Source: Arcobacter sp. EP1
GTDB taxonomy: Bacteria; Campylobacterota; Campylobacteria; Campylobacterales; Arcobacteraceae
Direction: 5' to 3'
DNA: 64,000 nucleotides
NCBI GenBank assembly: GCA_001655195.1
Contig: LPNY01000086.1
Coordinates: forward strand, 18,298 to 82,297
The translations under genes and the position numbers were made by a program. Shown in pieces: positions 1 to 9,995 of the stretch (positions are counted from its first letter, which is position 1; every line of letters begins with the position of its first letter). The notes under the pieces were generated by a model. It was not told the DNA's origin. It searched no databases and was given only the letters and a program-made list of their open reading frames with translations.

Positions 1-293
1 GTCATATATTGTTCATGAGCAAGTGATTTTTTGAAAACATCTAATAGTGATTTGTATTCAACTTTTACTGACTCAATTGCAGGAAGATTAATAGATGCAC
101 TTTGGTCTTCGAGGTATTTAAACATCTTCATGCCATGGGCAACTTCTTCTTGATACTGTATTAAAAACCAAGATGCAGCACCGTTAAATCCCTCTTTTGA
201 ACAGTATGCACTCATCCCAAGATAAATATATGCAGAATGAAACTCTTTGTTTAACTGTTCGACAATAGCTTTTTGTAAATTTTTACTAATCAT
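1..293 (-). CDS. ftn: Non-haem ferritin, 3' part cut off by the window edge
   Basis: Iron-storage ferritin, expected to form a 24-subunit shell that oxidises Fe(II). Only the first 97 codons are in the window; the gene runs off the left edge. Reading from the ATG at 293, the residues KEFHSAYIYL near position 16-25 and EEVAHGMK near 49-56 carry the ferroxidase Glu and Glu-x-x-His ligands, and AHEQY near 92 starts the next helix. An AAGGAGAAT Shine-Dalgarno precedes the start. It is divergent from the histidine kinase at 449. Family assignment is firm; the subtype (Ftn versus Bfr-like) is inferred from the HSAYIYLGM stretch, which is typical of FtnA. Confidence 0.9.
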   Translation of the reverse strand, partial: MISKNLQKAIVEQLNKEFHSAYIYLGMSAYCSKEGFNGAASWFLIQYQEEVAHGMKMFKYLEDQSASINLPAIESVKVEYKSLLDVFKKSLAHEQYM

Positions 294-448
294 AAATTCT
301 CCTTAATCTTTCCTATTATACTTAATAAGAAATTAAACTTTTGAAAAGTTATTATAGTATTCTTAAAGAGAAATTATGGAAAAATAGAGAAAGCGTCACA
401 AGATACAGTTAGTTTAATAATTCGTTTTTTGATTAAAAAGAGAGACAA

Positions 449-2359
449 ATGAACTTTAAAAATGAAAAACAGCTTCTATTTGTTATTCGGTATACCTTGC
501 CTTTACTTATTCTATTTTTATCAGGAATTATTACTACCTTTTTATACTATGACCATAAAATAACTTTTGAAAAAGTCAAACAAAACACAGAAGAGAAATT
601 TATCCAAGATAAAAAACAACTTATTAAAGAGATGGTTGATAATGTTTATGACTATGTTATTTCAGAGCACAAACAAACAGAAGAGAATCTAAAAAAATCG
701 TTGATTTCACGGGTTCATGAAGCGCATCGAATTATTATTAATATTTACAAAGAGTATGCTCATAAGGTCAGTGAAGAAGAGTTAACCCTTTTGATTCGTA
801 CTGCAATCAAAGATATACGTTTTAACAATAACCGAGGCTACTTTTTTGTTTATGATAAAAAAGCTGTTAATATTATTCACCCTTTAGTTCCACGATTAGA
901 AGGCAAAAATCTTATTAATCATAAAGATACTAAGGGAACTTTTGTACTACAAGACTCCTTATCTCTTTTAAAATCCCAAGCAGAATCTTACCAAGAGTGG
1001 TATTGGCGAAAAGTCAAAGGGGACATGAATGAGTATAAAAAAATTGGGTTTGTTAAAAATATTTATGAGTTAGATTGGTTTATTGGAACAGGTGAGTATG
1101 TTGAAGATTTTGCTGTAGATGTTCAAAAAAAAGTATTATCACAAGTTGATAAATTTAAATTTGGAACCAACGGTTATTTGTTTGCTTTTAATGAAAAAAA
1201 TATCTATTTAACGCATCCTGTTAAAAAGCTTGTAGGCACAAGTGCTTTAAAGCGGAATAATCTCAATAATACAAAACTGATTATGGAAAAAATGTGGGAA
1301 AAAGCTAAAACAGGTGGTGGTTTTGTTGAGTATATGCAAAAGATAAATCCTATAACTAAACAACCTACAGTTAAGATTAGCTATGTGAAGTTTATTCCTG
1401 AATGGAATTGGCTTATTGGTACAGGTTTTTATAAAAAAGAAGTTCAAGTTTTAATTAATAAAGAACAAGAGATATTAGCCTCACGATACAATGAGAATAT
1501 TCAAAACGTTCTGATTTTTGCTGCTTTAATCACCCTTGTATTATTAACACTCTCTTTTTATATCTCTTATGTTATTGAACTCAAATTTAAAAACTATAAA
1601 AGTGATATTAAACATCATATTGCAGAAAACCAGCAACAGTATGAGCTTTTAGCACAAAAGTCAAAGTTAGCCGCAATGGGCGAAATGATGGAAAATATTG
1701 CTCATCAATGGCGACAACCTCTTTCTGTAATTACAACCGTTTCAAGTGGTGTAAAACTGCAAAAAGAGATGAAGACCTTAGATGATAATAATTTAATGGA
1801 ATCCATGGACAGTATTGGAAATTCTGCACGACATCTATCTGAAACTATTAATGATTTTAGAGACTTTTTTAAACCTGATAAAGAGAAAACGCTTTTCACG
1901 TTACAAAGTGCTTTAGAAAAAACTTTTAAGCTGTTAAGTTCACAGATTACCAATAAAGATATCACTATTATTGAAAATGTCAAAACAATCACTATACAAG
2001 GATTTGAAAGAGAATTATTGCAAGTTCTATTAAACGTTTTAAACAATGCAAAAGATGCCCTTGAAGGATTTGATGGCGAGCGTTATATTTTTATTGATGT
2101 GTACGAAAAAGATAAAATTATTTGTATTAATATCAAAGATAACGCAGGGGGTATTCCATCAGATATTATTGAACGTATCTTTGAACCCTATTTTACAACT
2201 AAACATCAAAGTGTTGGAACAGGTCTTGGTTTATATATGTCGCGTGAGATTATTACACGTCACATGAGTGGAAGCCTTGAGGTTACTAATGAAAACTTCA
2301 CCTATGAAGACAAATCTTATTGTGGAGCAAATTTTTTAATAAAACTTCCCAAAGAGTAG
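449..2359 (+). CDS. Cache-domain sensor histidine kinase (orphan)
   Basis: Membrane-bound histidine kinase of 636 aa. A membrane helix lies near residues 12-33, a long periplasmic sensor with two single-Cache-like units follows (GYFFVYDKKAVNIIHP and GYLFAFNEKNIYLTHP are equivalent strands), and a second membrane helix lies near 348-372. The cytoplasmic part has the H-box AHQWRQPL with phospho-acceptor His419, the N box NVLNNAKDAL, G1 DNAGGIP, F box FEPYFTT and G2 GTGLGLYMS, so it should be catalytically intact. No response regulator is adjacent, so its partner is elsewhere. A paralogous kinase with one Cache unit is at 29643. The ligand cannot be read from sequence. Confidence 0.9.
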   Translation: MNFKNEKQLLFVIRYTLPLLILFLSGIITTFLYYDHKITFEKVKQNTEEKFIQDKKQLIKEMVDNVYDYVISEHKQTEENLKKSLISRVHEAHRIIINIYKEYAHKVSEEELTLLIRTAIKDIRFNNNRGYFFVYDKKAVNIIHPLVPRLEGKNLINHKDTKGTFVLQDSLSLLKSQAESYQEWYWRKVKGDMNEYKKIGFVKNIYELDWFIGTGEYVEDFAVDVQKKVLSQVDKFKFGTNGYLFAFNEKNIYLTHPVKKLVGTSALKRNNLNNTKLIMEKMWEKAKTGGGFVEYMQKINPITKQPTVKISYVKFIPEWNWLIGTGFYKKEVQVLINKEQEILASRYNENIQNVLIFAALITLVLLTLSFYISYVIELKFKNYKSDIKHHIAENQQQYELLAQKSKLAAMGEMMENIAHQWRQPLSVITTVSSGVKLQKEMKTLDDNNLMESMDSIGNSARHLSETINDFRDFFKPDKEKTLFTLQSALEKTFKLLSSQITNKDITIIENVKTITIQGFERELLQVLLNVLNNAKDALEGFDGERYIFIDVYEKDKIICINIKDNAGGIPSDIIERIFEPYFTTKHQSVGTGLGLYMSREIITRHMSGSLEVTNENFTYEDKSYCGANFLIKLPKE

Positions 2360-2443
2360 AAGGTTTTAGTTCTAATTTAATTCTTTAAAAGTAACCTAAC
2401 AAATATTTAGATAAAATTCCAAAAAATTAATATAGGAAATTTA

Positions 2444-3364
2444 ATGGCAATTTATACATGTGGACACACAACTCCTGACTCTGATTCAATCTGTTCAGCA
2501 ATTTCATTGGCTTATTTACTTAACAGAATTGGACGTGAAGCAACACCTGTACGGCAAGGTGAAGTTAATCCAGAAACGCAATTCATTTTAGATAAATTTG
2601 GTTTTGAAGCACCTGCTCTTAAAACATCTTTTGCAGGTGAAAAGCTTTTTATTACTGACTACTCTGATTTAGGACAAGCACCTGCAGATGTTTTAGAATC
2701 AACAGTTGTTGGTATTGTTGACCACCACAAACTAGGTGATATTACAACTTCAGCTCCATTAGAGTGTTGGATTCGACCAGTAGGTTGTACTAATACAATT
2801 GTAAAAGAGATGTATGATTATCACGGTGTTGAGATTCCAGCTGATATTGCAGGAATTATGATGTGTGCGATTCTTTCAGATACGGTAATTTTCAAATCAC
2901 CAACATGTACTGATATTGATATTAAAGTCGTAAGAGAACTAGCTGATATTGCTGGTGTTGAAGATTTTGGTGCACTTGGAATGGAGATGTTTAAAGTAAA
3001 ATCTCAAGTTGAAGGTGTACCTGTTAGAGATTTAATTCTAAGAGATTATAAGCCATTTGATATGCATGGAAATCAAGTTGGTATTGGGCAGTTAGAAGTT
3101 GTTGATTTAGCAATTTTTGATTCAATCAAAGATGACTTAGAAGCGGACTTAGAAGACTTCAGAGCAGAAAATGAGCTGCATACGGCATGTTTATTACTAA
3201 CTGATATCATGAAAGAAGGTTCAGAAGTAATTGTAGCATCAGTTGATAATTCAGTATTTGAATCAGCATTTGATAAAGAGTTAGATGATGGAAAAGTTTG
3301 GTTAGATGGTTGTTTATCACGAAAGAAACAGATTATTCCTTTCTTAGAACCTGCATTTGCGTAA
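2444..3364 (+). CDS. ppaC: Manganese-dependent inorganic pyrophosphatase (family II)
   Basis: Cytoplasmic hydrolase that splits pyrophosphate to two phosphates and drives biosynthetic reactions forward. 306 aa, the usual length for family II. Metal-binding DHH-family motifs are visible in order: GHTTPDSDS near the N-terminus, ITDYSD near residue 70, and VGIVDHHK near 90. The C-terminal DHHA2 domain ends with the substrate-binding SRKKQIIP motif. It stands alone between a histidine kinase and an alkC homologue, with a hairpin just downstream. Assignment is firm. Confidence 0.95.
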   Translation: MAIYTCGHTTPDSDSICSAISLAYLLNRIGREATPVRQGEVNPETQFILDKFGFEAPALKTSFAGEKLFITDYSDLGQAPADVLESTVVGIVDHHKLGDITTSAPLECWIRPVGCTNTIVKEMYDYHGVEIPADIAGIMMCAILSDTVIFKSPTCTDIDIKVVRELADIAGVEDFGALGMEMFKVKSQVEGVPVRDLILRDYKPFDMHGNQVGIGQLEVVDLAIFDSIKDDLEADLEDFRAENELHTACLLLTDIMKEGSEVIVASVDNSVFESAFDKELDDGKVWLDGCLSRKKQIIPFLEPAFA

Positions 3365-3372
3365 CCCTTTTA

Positions 3373-3406
3373 TTTTTGAATGAAGCCTTTTGGCTTTGTT
3401 CAAAAA
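3373..3406 (+). terminator. Hairpin after ppaC, probable terminator
   Basis: A 15-bp stem with one or two G-T or mismatch positions pairs TTTTTGAATGAAGCC with GGCTTTGTTCAAAAA around a TTTT loop, 9 bases after the ppaC stop codon. No T run follows it, so termination strength is uncertain. Confidence 0.5.
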
Positions 3407-3485
3407 CCTAACAATTTGACATACTTCTTTTAAATATCATTTTTTTATATTAAACTTCTTCTCATAATCAAAAGGACATTGCAAC

Positions 3486-4571
3486 ATGGAACCCTTTAAA
3501 AATCTTTTTAATGAAAAACTCGTAAGAGAATTTGCCAATAATATATATACTTATGACAATAGTTTTAAAAAAGATGAGTACCTTAGTAAAGTATTAGAAA
3601 CTTTAGAAAACTTAGAACTTAAAGATCGTATGCGACTTATTTCGAGTTTGATTCACCCTTTTTTAAATAAAGATTATTCACATACAATAGAAGTCTTAAA
3701 ACAGGTAAAAGCTTACTTTACAGCCGCTGAATCAATGGGCTTACAATCTATGATATTACCAGATTTTGTTGAGGTATATGGGTTAGATGATTTAGAGGTT
3801 TCCCTTGATGCCTTAGAGTATTTTACCGTTGAATCTAGTAGTGAATTTGCTATTCGACATTTCATTGTAAAGTATGAATCTCAAACTATGAAACGTTTTT
3901 TAATATGGGCTAAAAGTAACAATGAACATATACGAAGACTAGCAAGCGAAGGGTGTCGTCCACGACTACCATGGGCTATTGCTTTGCCAAGTTTTAAAAA
4001 AGACCCCACTAAAGTATTAGCAGTATTAGAGTTATTAAAACATGATGATAGTATGTATGTGAGAAAATCAGTGGCAAATAACCTCAATGATATTTCTAAA
4101 GATAACCCTGATGTGGTAATCAATTTTGTTAGAAATAATTTAGGTATTTCTAAAAACTTAGACTGGATATGTAAACATGCCTCCCGAACGCTTTTAAAAG
4201 CGGGTGAAAAAAGAATCCTTGAATTGTTTGGCTATAAAAAAGATAGTGCATTGAGTATTAAAAACTTTGTTGTGGATAAAACAGTTCAAGAGGGGGAGAC
4301 TTTAAATTTTTCTTTTGAGTTAGTTACAACAAAAGTTTCTGTTGGAAATGTTCGTATCGAGTATGCTATTGATTTTCAAAAAGCAAATGGTAAACTATCC
4401 CGTAAAGTTTTTATGTTAAGTCAAAATGAGATAAAACAGAGTATTAAAGCCTTTAAAAAGTATCAGAGTTTTAGACCTGTCACTACACGAAAATATTATA
4501 AAGGTTTACATAAACTTGCACTTATTGTAAATGGTGAAGAAAAGATTATAAGAGAGTTTAAATTAATATGA
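3486..4571 (+). CDS. alkC: AlkC-like DNA alkylation repair glycosylase with C-terminal Ig-like domain
   Basis: Predicted DNA glycosylase of the AlkC/AlkD HEAT-repeat superfamily, which removes N3-alkylated adenines without flipping the base. 361 aa. Residues 1-255 are all-helical; the central [20 protein letters not shown] and the repeat [18 protein letters not shown] are characteristic of this family. From about 262 the composition changes to alternating beta-strand ([14 protein letters not shown] onward), which fits the C-terminal immunoglobulin-like domain known in one AlkC subfamily. The stop overlaps the next start (ATGA), so it is cotranscribed with ybaK. Substrate range is inferred from family only. 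Confidence 0.8.
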   Translation: MEPFKNLFNEKLVREFANNIYTYDNSFKKDEYLSKVLETLENLELKDRMRLISSLIHPFLNKDYSHTIEVLKQVKAYFTAAESMGLQSMILPDFVEVYGLDDLEVSLDALEYFTVESSSEFAIRHFIVKYESQTMKRFLIWAKSNNEHIRRLASEGCRPRLPWAIALPSFKKDPTKVLAVLELLKHDDSMYVRKSVANNLNDISKDNPDVVINFVRNNLGISKNLDWICKHASRTLLKAGEKRILELFGYKKDSALSIKNFVVDKTVQEGETLNFSFELVTTKVSVGNVRIEYAIDFQKANGKLSRKVFMLSQNEIKQSIKAFKKYQSFRPVTTRKYYKGLHKLALIVNGEEKIIREFKLI

Positions 4572-5035
4572 CCCCGGCAATTAACCTACTAAAGAAAAAT
4601 AAAATAAAATTTAATATCCATAAATATGACCATGATCCCGAAAATACAAACTTTGGACTTGAAGCTGCTCAAAAGTTAAACCTCAATGAAAACCAAGTTT
4701 TTAAAACCCTTTTGGTTGAACTCTCACCCAAAGAGTTAGCTGTTGGTATTATTCCTGTAAATTGCCAAATGAGTCTGAAACATATTGCAAATGCATTAAA
4801 AAGTAAAAAAGCGGTTATGGCAGATAAAAATGAAGCTCAAAAAGTAACAGGATACCTTCTTGGAGGAATTTCTCCTTTGGGACAAAAGAAGCGACTTCGT
4901 ACCGTTATTCATAGCAGTGCTTTAGATTTTGAGACCATCTATGTTAGTGGTGGTAAACGTGGATTAGATATTGAACTCTGTGCGAATGATTTAGTAAAGC
5001 TTTTAAGTGCCACTGTTGAAAAAATAACATCTTAG
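4568..5035 (+). CDS. ybaK: Cys-tRNA(Pro)/Cys-tRNA(Cys) deacylase, YbaK/EbsC family
   Basis: Trans-editing enzyme that hydrolyses mischarged Cys-tRNA(Pro). 155 aa with the family opening [19 protein letters not shown], the catalytic-region lysine in the QVFKTL segment and the conserved [14 protein letters not shown] loop near residue 97-110. Translationally coupled to the AlkC homologue by a 4-base overlap. The pairing of tRNA editing and DNA repair has no obvious functional logic and may be only an operon accident. Confidence 0.9.
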   Translation: MTPAINLLKKNKIKFNIHKYDHDPENTNFGLEAAQKLNLNENQVFKTLLVELSPKELAVGIIPVNCQMSLKHIANALKSKKAVMADKNEAQKVTGYLLGGISPLGQKKRLRTVIHSSALDFETIYVSGGKRGLDIELCANDLVKLLSATVEKITS

Positions 5036-5102
5036 TTACAAAGCATGAATTCATTGAAACTTTAAGTACTTTATAAACATAGTTGCATAATAATAACCTT
5101 TA

Positions 5103-5124
5103 TACCAATTAAGTTTAATTGGTA
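5103..5124. promoter_or_regulatory. 22-bp perfect palindrome upstream of the glutamate dehydrogenase gene
   Basis: TACCAATTAA and TTAATTGGTA flank a GT centre, 30 bases before the dehydrogenase ATG at 5154 and 67 bases after ybaK. The near absence of a loop and the position next to a start favour an operator for a dimeric regulator over a terminator, but a weak ybaK terminator is possible. Confidence 0.5.
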
Positions 5125-5153
5125 CCATTATTAACTGGCATAAAGGACATATT

Positions 5154-8100
5154 ATGGCAACCTCTCAGATGAATGCAGTTTGTTCACAACTGTTAACTCA
5201 AAATGATTTAAATATTTCAGATAACTATTTCGACGAAGTTCAAACAAAGGGAATTGTAACTTCAATTTTAGAAAATAATGATTTAAAATCAATCAAGATT
5301 TTTTCTAAAGAACAGATTTATTTATCTGAAATTACGCCAATTTTACACGATATGGGGTTCATTATTATTGATGAAGTCACCTATAATTTATCAAAGGGTG
5401 ATGAACTTATATATATTACACGTTTTAATTTATCACTGAAAGAGACAAAACAGATAGAGATTGCACGGGAGAACATTGAAACCGTTCTTTCTGATACCCT
5501 TAAAAATGACAATATGTATCATTGTAAACTCTATTCTCTCATTTACGAACAAAACTTCTCAATACGGCATATTATGTTGTTGCGAGCGCTAATTGAGTAT
5601 TTAGATCAAGCAGTCTTGACGCTCAATTCTGCAACTATACGTAACACGATTATTACCCACCATCCTATTGCTGATCTGTTTATTATCTATTTTCAAACAA
5701 AATTTAAGCCGGATATCAAAGATAGAGAACGAAAACTTCAAAAGTTAGAGAAAAAAATTGAAGATGGTATTAAAGTGGTTCCAGAAATCATTGATGACAA
5801 GATTTTAAAATTGATGTATGAATTGCTTAAAAATATATTACGAACAAACTACTATTTACATAAAGACTCAATTGCTTTTAAAATCCATACAAAAGAGTTT
5901 GGACGAAATTTAAAAGGGTTACAACCCAACTTAGAAAACTTTATTTACAATCCTGAGTTTTATGGAATACATTTACGCATGAGTAACATTTCACGAGGTG
6001 GTTTACGATGGTCTGATCGACATGAAGATTATCGACAAGAGGTCAAATCATTGATGATTACCCAAGAGGGTAAAAACTCGATCATTATTCCTGATGGTTC
6101 TAAGGGTGGATTTGTTATCAATAAAGACAAAAAAGAGATAACCAAAGAGTATTTCGAAGAGATTTATCGAAAATATATTGAAAGCATGTTAGACCTAGTT
6201 GACAATATGGCAGGGGGTGAAGTTATAAAACTTGACAATATTGTCTGTTACGATGATGATGACCCTTATTTTGTTGTTGCTGCCGATAAAGGAACAGCAG
6301 CCATGAGTGATGTGGCTAATGATGTGGCAAAATCACGAGGTTATTGGCTAGGTGATGCTTTTGCTAGTGGTGGTTCAAACGGTTATGGACATAAAGATTT
6401 AGGAATTACAGCTCGAGGTTCAATTATGTCAACAAAACGGTTCTTTATTGAACAAGGTGTTGATATTTATAAAGATGAGGTTTCTGTTGTTGGAATTGGT
6501 TCCATGAATGGAGATGTTTTTGGAAATGGGATGATTGAGTCTGCTAAGTTTAAACTACTTGCTGCATTAGGACATAAAGAGATATTTATTGATCCAAACC
6601 CTGATACCAATGCTGCTTACAAAGAACGTTTACGACTATTTAACGCAAAAAAATCAGGTTGGAATGAGTACGACCAAAAACTTATCTCAAAAGGTGGGGG
6701 AATTTTCCTACGAAGCGAAAAAGCTATTGAACTTAGCCCTGAAATAAAAGAGATGTTAGGGTGTCAAGAAAAAGTTCTAAGTGGGGAAGATTTGTGTAAA
6801 AAACTTCTTTGTTTAAATGTTGATTTACTCTTTAATGGAGGAGTTGGTACGTACGTAAAAGCAAGTAATGAAAACTCTTTAGATATTGGAGATAAACAAA
6901 ATGAAGCAGTAAGAGTTGATGCTACGGAACTTCGAGCTCGAGTGGTAAGTGAAGGTGGAAACTTAGGATTTACTCAAAAAGCGCGTATCGAATATGCACT
7001 TGCTGGTGGAAAAATCAATTTAGATGGAATTGATAATGCGGGTGGAGTAGATACCTCAGATAGAGAAGTTAACTTAAAAATCTTACTTAATATGATTCGA
7101 CACCATGGTATTTTGGATGAAGAAGAATCCAGTAAAACATTACATGGGTTAACGGATCAAGTTGTAACTCTTGTGTTGCAAAGTAACTATAACCAAGCCC
7201 TTATTATTTCGCGGGATGAGCGGTTAAGTCGTGTTTATTTAAATGACTTTTTAAGCACGGTTGAAATACTTGAAAACAATTTGGTTGCTTTTAACCGTGT
7301 TGATTTTTATATTCCAAAAAATGAGAATATCAAAGAGGTACAAGATTTAAATGGAAATATTGTTCGACCAGTACTTTGTTCAATTCTTTCATACTCAAAA
7401 ATATTTTTACGAAAAATTCTTTTGGATTCAGAGATTATTGATGAGGCATTTGCTACAAAGTATCTTTATAAATATTTCCCTAAATCTTTTGTGGGAGCGT
7501 ATCAACATGAAATCGCTTCTCATCCACTACGACGTGAAATCATTGCAACAAAAATTGCGGACTTAATTATCAATGCTCAAGGTTCAACCTTTATTAGTGA
7601 TTATGATAAATTAGGAAACGAAAAGTTCTTACTTAAAGTTAAATCGTACTTAGTAGTTTATGAACTCTTTAGTGCTCGAAGTATTAAAGAAAAAATCTTG
7701 ATGCAAGATTATAAAATGGATATTGATTTACAGTACAAGTTAATTAATAAATTAGAGTATACTCTTTATTCAAGTACTCGTTGGATGGTAAAATACTTAA
7801 AACGAAATCAAATAGATGCTTCCCATATTTTAGACCACAAAGAGGAGCTTTTCGAACATCTCTCTGAAGTTCATAGTGAGATGCCAGAGTCATTAATCGA
7901 AGGGGATGATGAGTTCAATCAATTCTTTGCAGTAATTGATTATCTTAGATTTGCAGTTGCGGCTATCGTGATTAAAGAGAATACCCATCACTCATTTAAA
8001 GATGTTGTTATTTTGTTCTACTCGTTAATTCACGAATTCTCAATATTAGAACTTATTATTGCACTTAATAAAATTAAAGTCACCAATAAAAATGATTTGA

Positions 8101-8339
8101 TTTTACGAAACCAAGTGTTACAGTTCATTGAGTATATTGTTGTTCATTACACTCAACGTGTACTAGATTTCCAACGGGTTAATGAAGAGCCTAACGAGGC
8201 ATTTAAAAACTATATCAAAAATGAACAAGATGCCTTTTTCAAAATCAAATCTAACCTTGATACTTTTGTGTCAAAAGAGAATAAAGATATTAAAGAAATT
8301 GCCGTTGCAGTAAATCAACTAATGGTTTCTTTAATTTAG
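5154..8339 (+). CDS. gdhB: Large NAD-dependent glutamate dehydrogenase
   Basis: Oxidatively deaminates glutamate to 2-oxoglutarate and ammonium with NAD+. 1061 aa, much shorter than the 180-kDa class but with the same catalytic core. RGGLRWSDRHEDYRQEVKSL near residue 280-300 and the glycine-rich IIPDGSKGGF near 320 form the substrate site; VGIGSMNGDVFGNGMIES near 448 is the dinucleotide-binding loop. No small-type GDH is in the window. The gene is monocistronic, with a strong palindrome upstream, suggesting control by nitrogen or amino-acid supply. Family assignment is firm; the gene symbol follows common usage for NAD-GDH. Confidence 0.88.
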   Translation: MATSQMNAVCSQLLTQNDLNISDNYFDEVQTKGIVTSILENNDLKSIKIFSKEQIYLSEITPILHDMGFIIIDEVTYNLSKGDELIYITRFNLSLKETKQIEIARENIETVLSDTLKNDNMYHCKLYSLIYEQNFSIRHIMLLRALIEYLDQAVLTLNSATIRNTIITHHPIADLFIIYFQTKFKPDIKDRERKLQKLEKKIEDGIKVVPEIIDDKILKLMYELLKNILRTNYYLHKDSIAFKIHTKEFGRNLKGLQPNLENFIYNPEFYGIHLRMSNISRGGLRWSDRHEDYRQEVKSLMITQEGKNSIIIPDGSKGGFVINKDKKEITKEYFEEIYRKYIESMLDLVDNMAGGEVIKLDNIVCYDDDDPYFVVAADKGTAAMSDVANDVAKSRGYWLGDAFASGGSNGYGHKDLGITARGSIMSTKRFFIEQGVDIYKDEVSVVGIGSMNGDVFGNGMIESAKFKLLAALGHKEIFIDPNPDTNAAYKERLRLFNAKKSGWNEYDQKLISKGGGIFLRSEKAIELSPEIKEMLGCQEKVLSGEDLCKKLLCLNVDLLFNGGVGTYVKASNENSLDIGDKQNEAVRVDATELRARVVSEGGNLGFTQKARIEYALAGGKINLDGIDNAGGVDTSDREVNLKILLNMIRHHGILDEEESSKTLHGLTDQVVTLVLQSNYNQALIISRDERLSRVYLNDFLSTVEILENNLVAFNRVDFYIPKNENIKEVQDLNGNIVRPVLCSILSYSKIFLRKILLDSEIIDEAFATKYLYKYFPKSFVGAYQHEIASHPLRREIIATKIADLIINAQGSTFISDYDKLGNEKFLLKVKSYLVVYELFSARSIKEKILMQDYKMDIDLQYKLINKLEYTLYSSTRWMVKYLKRNQIDASHILDHKEELFEHLSEVHSEMPESLIEGDDEFNQFFAVIDYLRFAVAAIVIKENTHHSFKDVVILFYSLIHEFSILELIIALNKIKVTNKNDLILRNQVLQFIEYIVVHYTQRVLDFQRVNEEPNEAFKNYIKNEQDAFFKIKSNLDTFVSKENKDIKEIAVAVNQLMVSLI

Positions 8340-8426
8340 GTTTAAAAAACTGTATAACTTTTTCATCAAGGGAAAGACTTAAAACAATCATAATACAATC
8401 TCTATATCAATTATAGGAGTTGTATT

Positions 8427-8639
8427 ATGTCTAAACTAGAAGATGAACCCCGCTTAGAAGATATTGAAGATTTTGACGGAAAAGAGTCAAAAGAGAAAAG
8501 TAATACTATACGTTTAGTTATTGTCCTTATTTTAATAGTAGGGGCTATTTATACCTATTTTAAAAGTACTAATGACACTGTTGATGATTATGTAGGAACC
8601 CCTGAAAAACCGGGAATTACTACGACAAAAGGTAAGTAA
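8427..8639 (+). CDS. Small single-pass membrane protein, unknown
   Basis: 70 aa. A strongly acidic N-terminus (DEPRLEDIEDFDG) is followed by one hydrophobic helix near residues 28-45 and a short polar tail. An AGGAG Shine-Dalgarno sits at a good distance (TTATAGGAGTTGTATT then ATG). It lies 8 bases before the SagB-like gene, so the two are probably cotranscribed. No family is recognised. Confidence 0.7.
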   Translation: MSKLEDEPRLEDIEDFDGKESKEKSNTIRLVIVLILIVGAIYTYFKSTNDTVDDYVGTPEKPGITTTKGK

Positions 8640-8647
8640 TCAAATCA

Positions 8648-9919
8648 ATGGAACCTTTTGATTATCATCAAAGTACAAAACATTCCTATTTCTCAATTCG
8701 TACGCACCCTAATCGTTTGGATTGGGATAACCAACCTAGTCAATTTAAATCATATCCCCAACATTTTAAAAAAATTCAACTGGATTACAGCAACCCAAAT
8801 CATAGACTTCTTATTTTAAGTGCAGGAATAACGGCTAAAAAAAGTTATCCCGGCGTTGAATACTATCTTCGTATTAATCCAAGTGCTGGAGCGCTGTTCC
8901 CTTGCGAAATCTATTTTCAAGCACGTAACTTGGATGGCTTTGAAAATGGAATTTATCATTTTGAGATTGAATCAAACAGTGTGACGTTATTGCAGACAAT
9001 TAGTAGTGATGGTATAGAGTCTTATTTAGGTTTAGAAAAACAGCAAGAGGGTTTTATTTTTTTATTTTCAAGTATCTATTATCGTTCTTCGTGGAAATAT
9101 AAAAATAGGGCACTTCGATATTGTTTATTGGATACGGGACATTTATTAGGGTGTGTTGAAGCGAGCTGTTATTTGCAGGATAGAGCCTATCAGATTCAGT
9201 ATAACTTTGATAAAAAACGTTTAAACAGTATATTTGGATTTAAAAAACAGGAGTTTTTTACGGCAGCTATAATAATAGGTAATCTTACCGAAGAAAAAAG
9301 TGAACCTTTGAGTATGCAGTTAGATTTTGTGGATGGAACAAATACTTTTGAATCTAATGAACTCATCGAGTTTGCATATGCACAAACATTAGAACAAATA
9401 TCGTGTGATAAGTCATATATCATGCCACACTTCTCTTATAATAAAACTGCCCTTGAAGATACAATGGTAAAAAGAAGATCAGCTAGAGAGTTTTTTAAAC
9501 GAGCTATTTCTAAAGTAGAGTTTGAAGCAATTATGGAAAATTTAAACGCACCAATTATAAGTGACTGTGATGAAGAAGTATCCATTTATTGCGTTATTAA
9601 TCGCGTTCAAGGGATGCAATTAGGGCTTTATTTAGATAAACAATACCTCAAAGAGGGTGACTTTCAATCAAAAGCTGGCTATTTGTGTTTAGAACAAGAG
9701 TTAGGACATTTTAGTGCGGTGACATTTTTTTTAACTTCGAATGCTCGTAATTATCAAGCACTGTACCAAAAAGCAGGAATTATTGGACATCGTTTATATT
9801 TAGCCGCAAACTATTTAGGTATTGGTTGTAGTGGTATTGGAGCATATTACGATGATGAGGTTAATGAGTTTTTAGAAAATAACCATAAGGTACTTTATGC
9901 ATTAGCTATAGGAAATTAG
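8648..9919 (+). CDS. SagB/ThcOx-like nitroreductase-family dehydrogenase
   Basis: FMN-dependent oxidoreductase of 423 aa with two nitroreductase-like halves. The N-terminal half carries YYLRINPSAGALFPCEIYFQ near residue 77-96, the hallmark of the SagB family that dehydrogenates azolines to azoles in thiazole/oxazole-modified peptides. The second half begins near 275 with MVKRRSAREF and ends with GHRLYLAANYLGIGCSGIGAYYDDE. No cyclodehydratase (YcaO) or precursor peptide is next to it, so the substrate is unknown and a stand-alone reductase role is as likely as peptide maturation. Confidence 0.75.
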   Translation: MEPFDYHQSTKHSYFSIRTHPNRLDWDNQPSQFKSYPQHFKKIQLDYSNPNHRLLILSAGITAKKSYPGVEYYLRINPSAGALFPCEIYFQARNLDGFENGIYHFEIESNSVTLLQTISSDGIESYLGLEKQQEGFIFLFSSIYYRSSWKYKNRALRYCLLDTGHLLGCVEASCYLQDRAYQIQYNFDKKRLNSIFGFKKQEFFTAAIIIGNLTEEKSEPLSMQLDFVDGTNTFESNELIEFAYAQTLEQISCDKSYIMPHFSYNKTALEDTMVKRRSAREFFKRAISKVEFEAIMENLNAPIISDCDEEVSIYCVINRVQGMQLGLYLDKQYLKEGDFQSKAGYLCLEQELGHFSAVTFFLTSNARNYQALYQKAGIIGHRLYLAANYLGIGCSGIGAYYDDEVNEFLENNHKVLYALAIGN

Positions 9920-9995
9920 TTTTTTTATTATCTTTTTTAACTCTTTCTTACTAAAATAATGTAACACTATCATATATTCTATTTAAGGCAAATTG

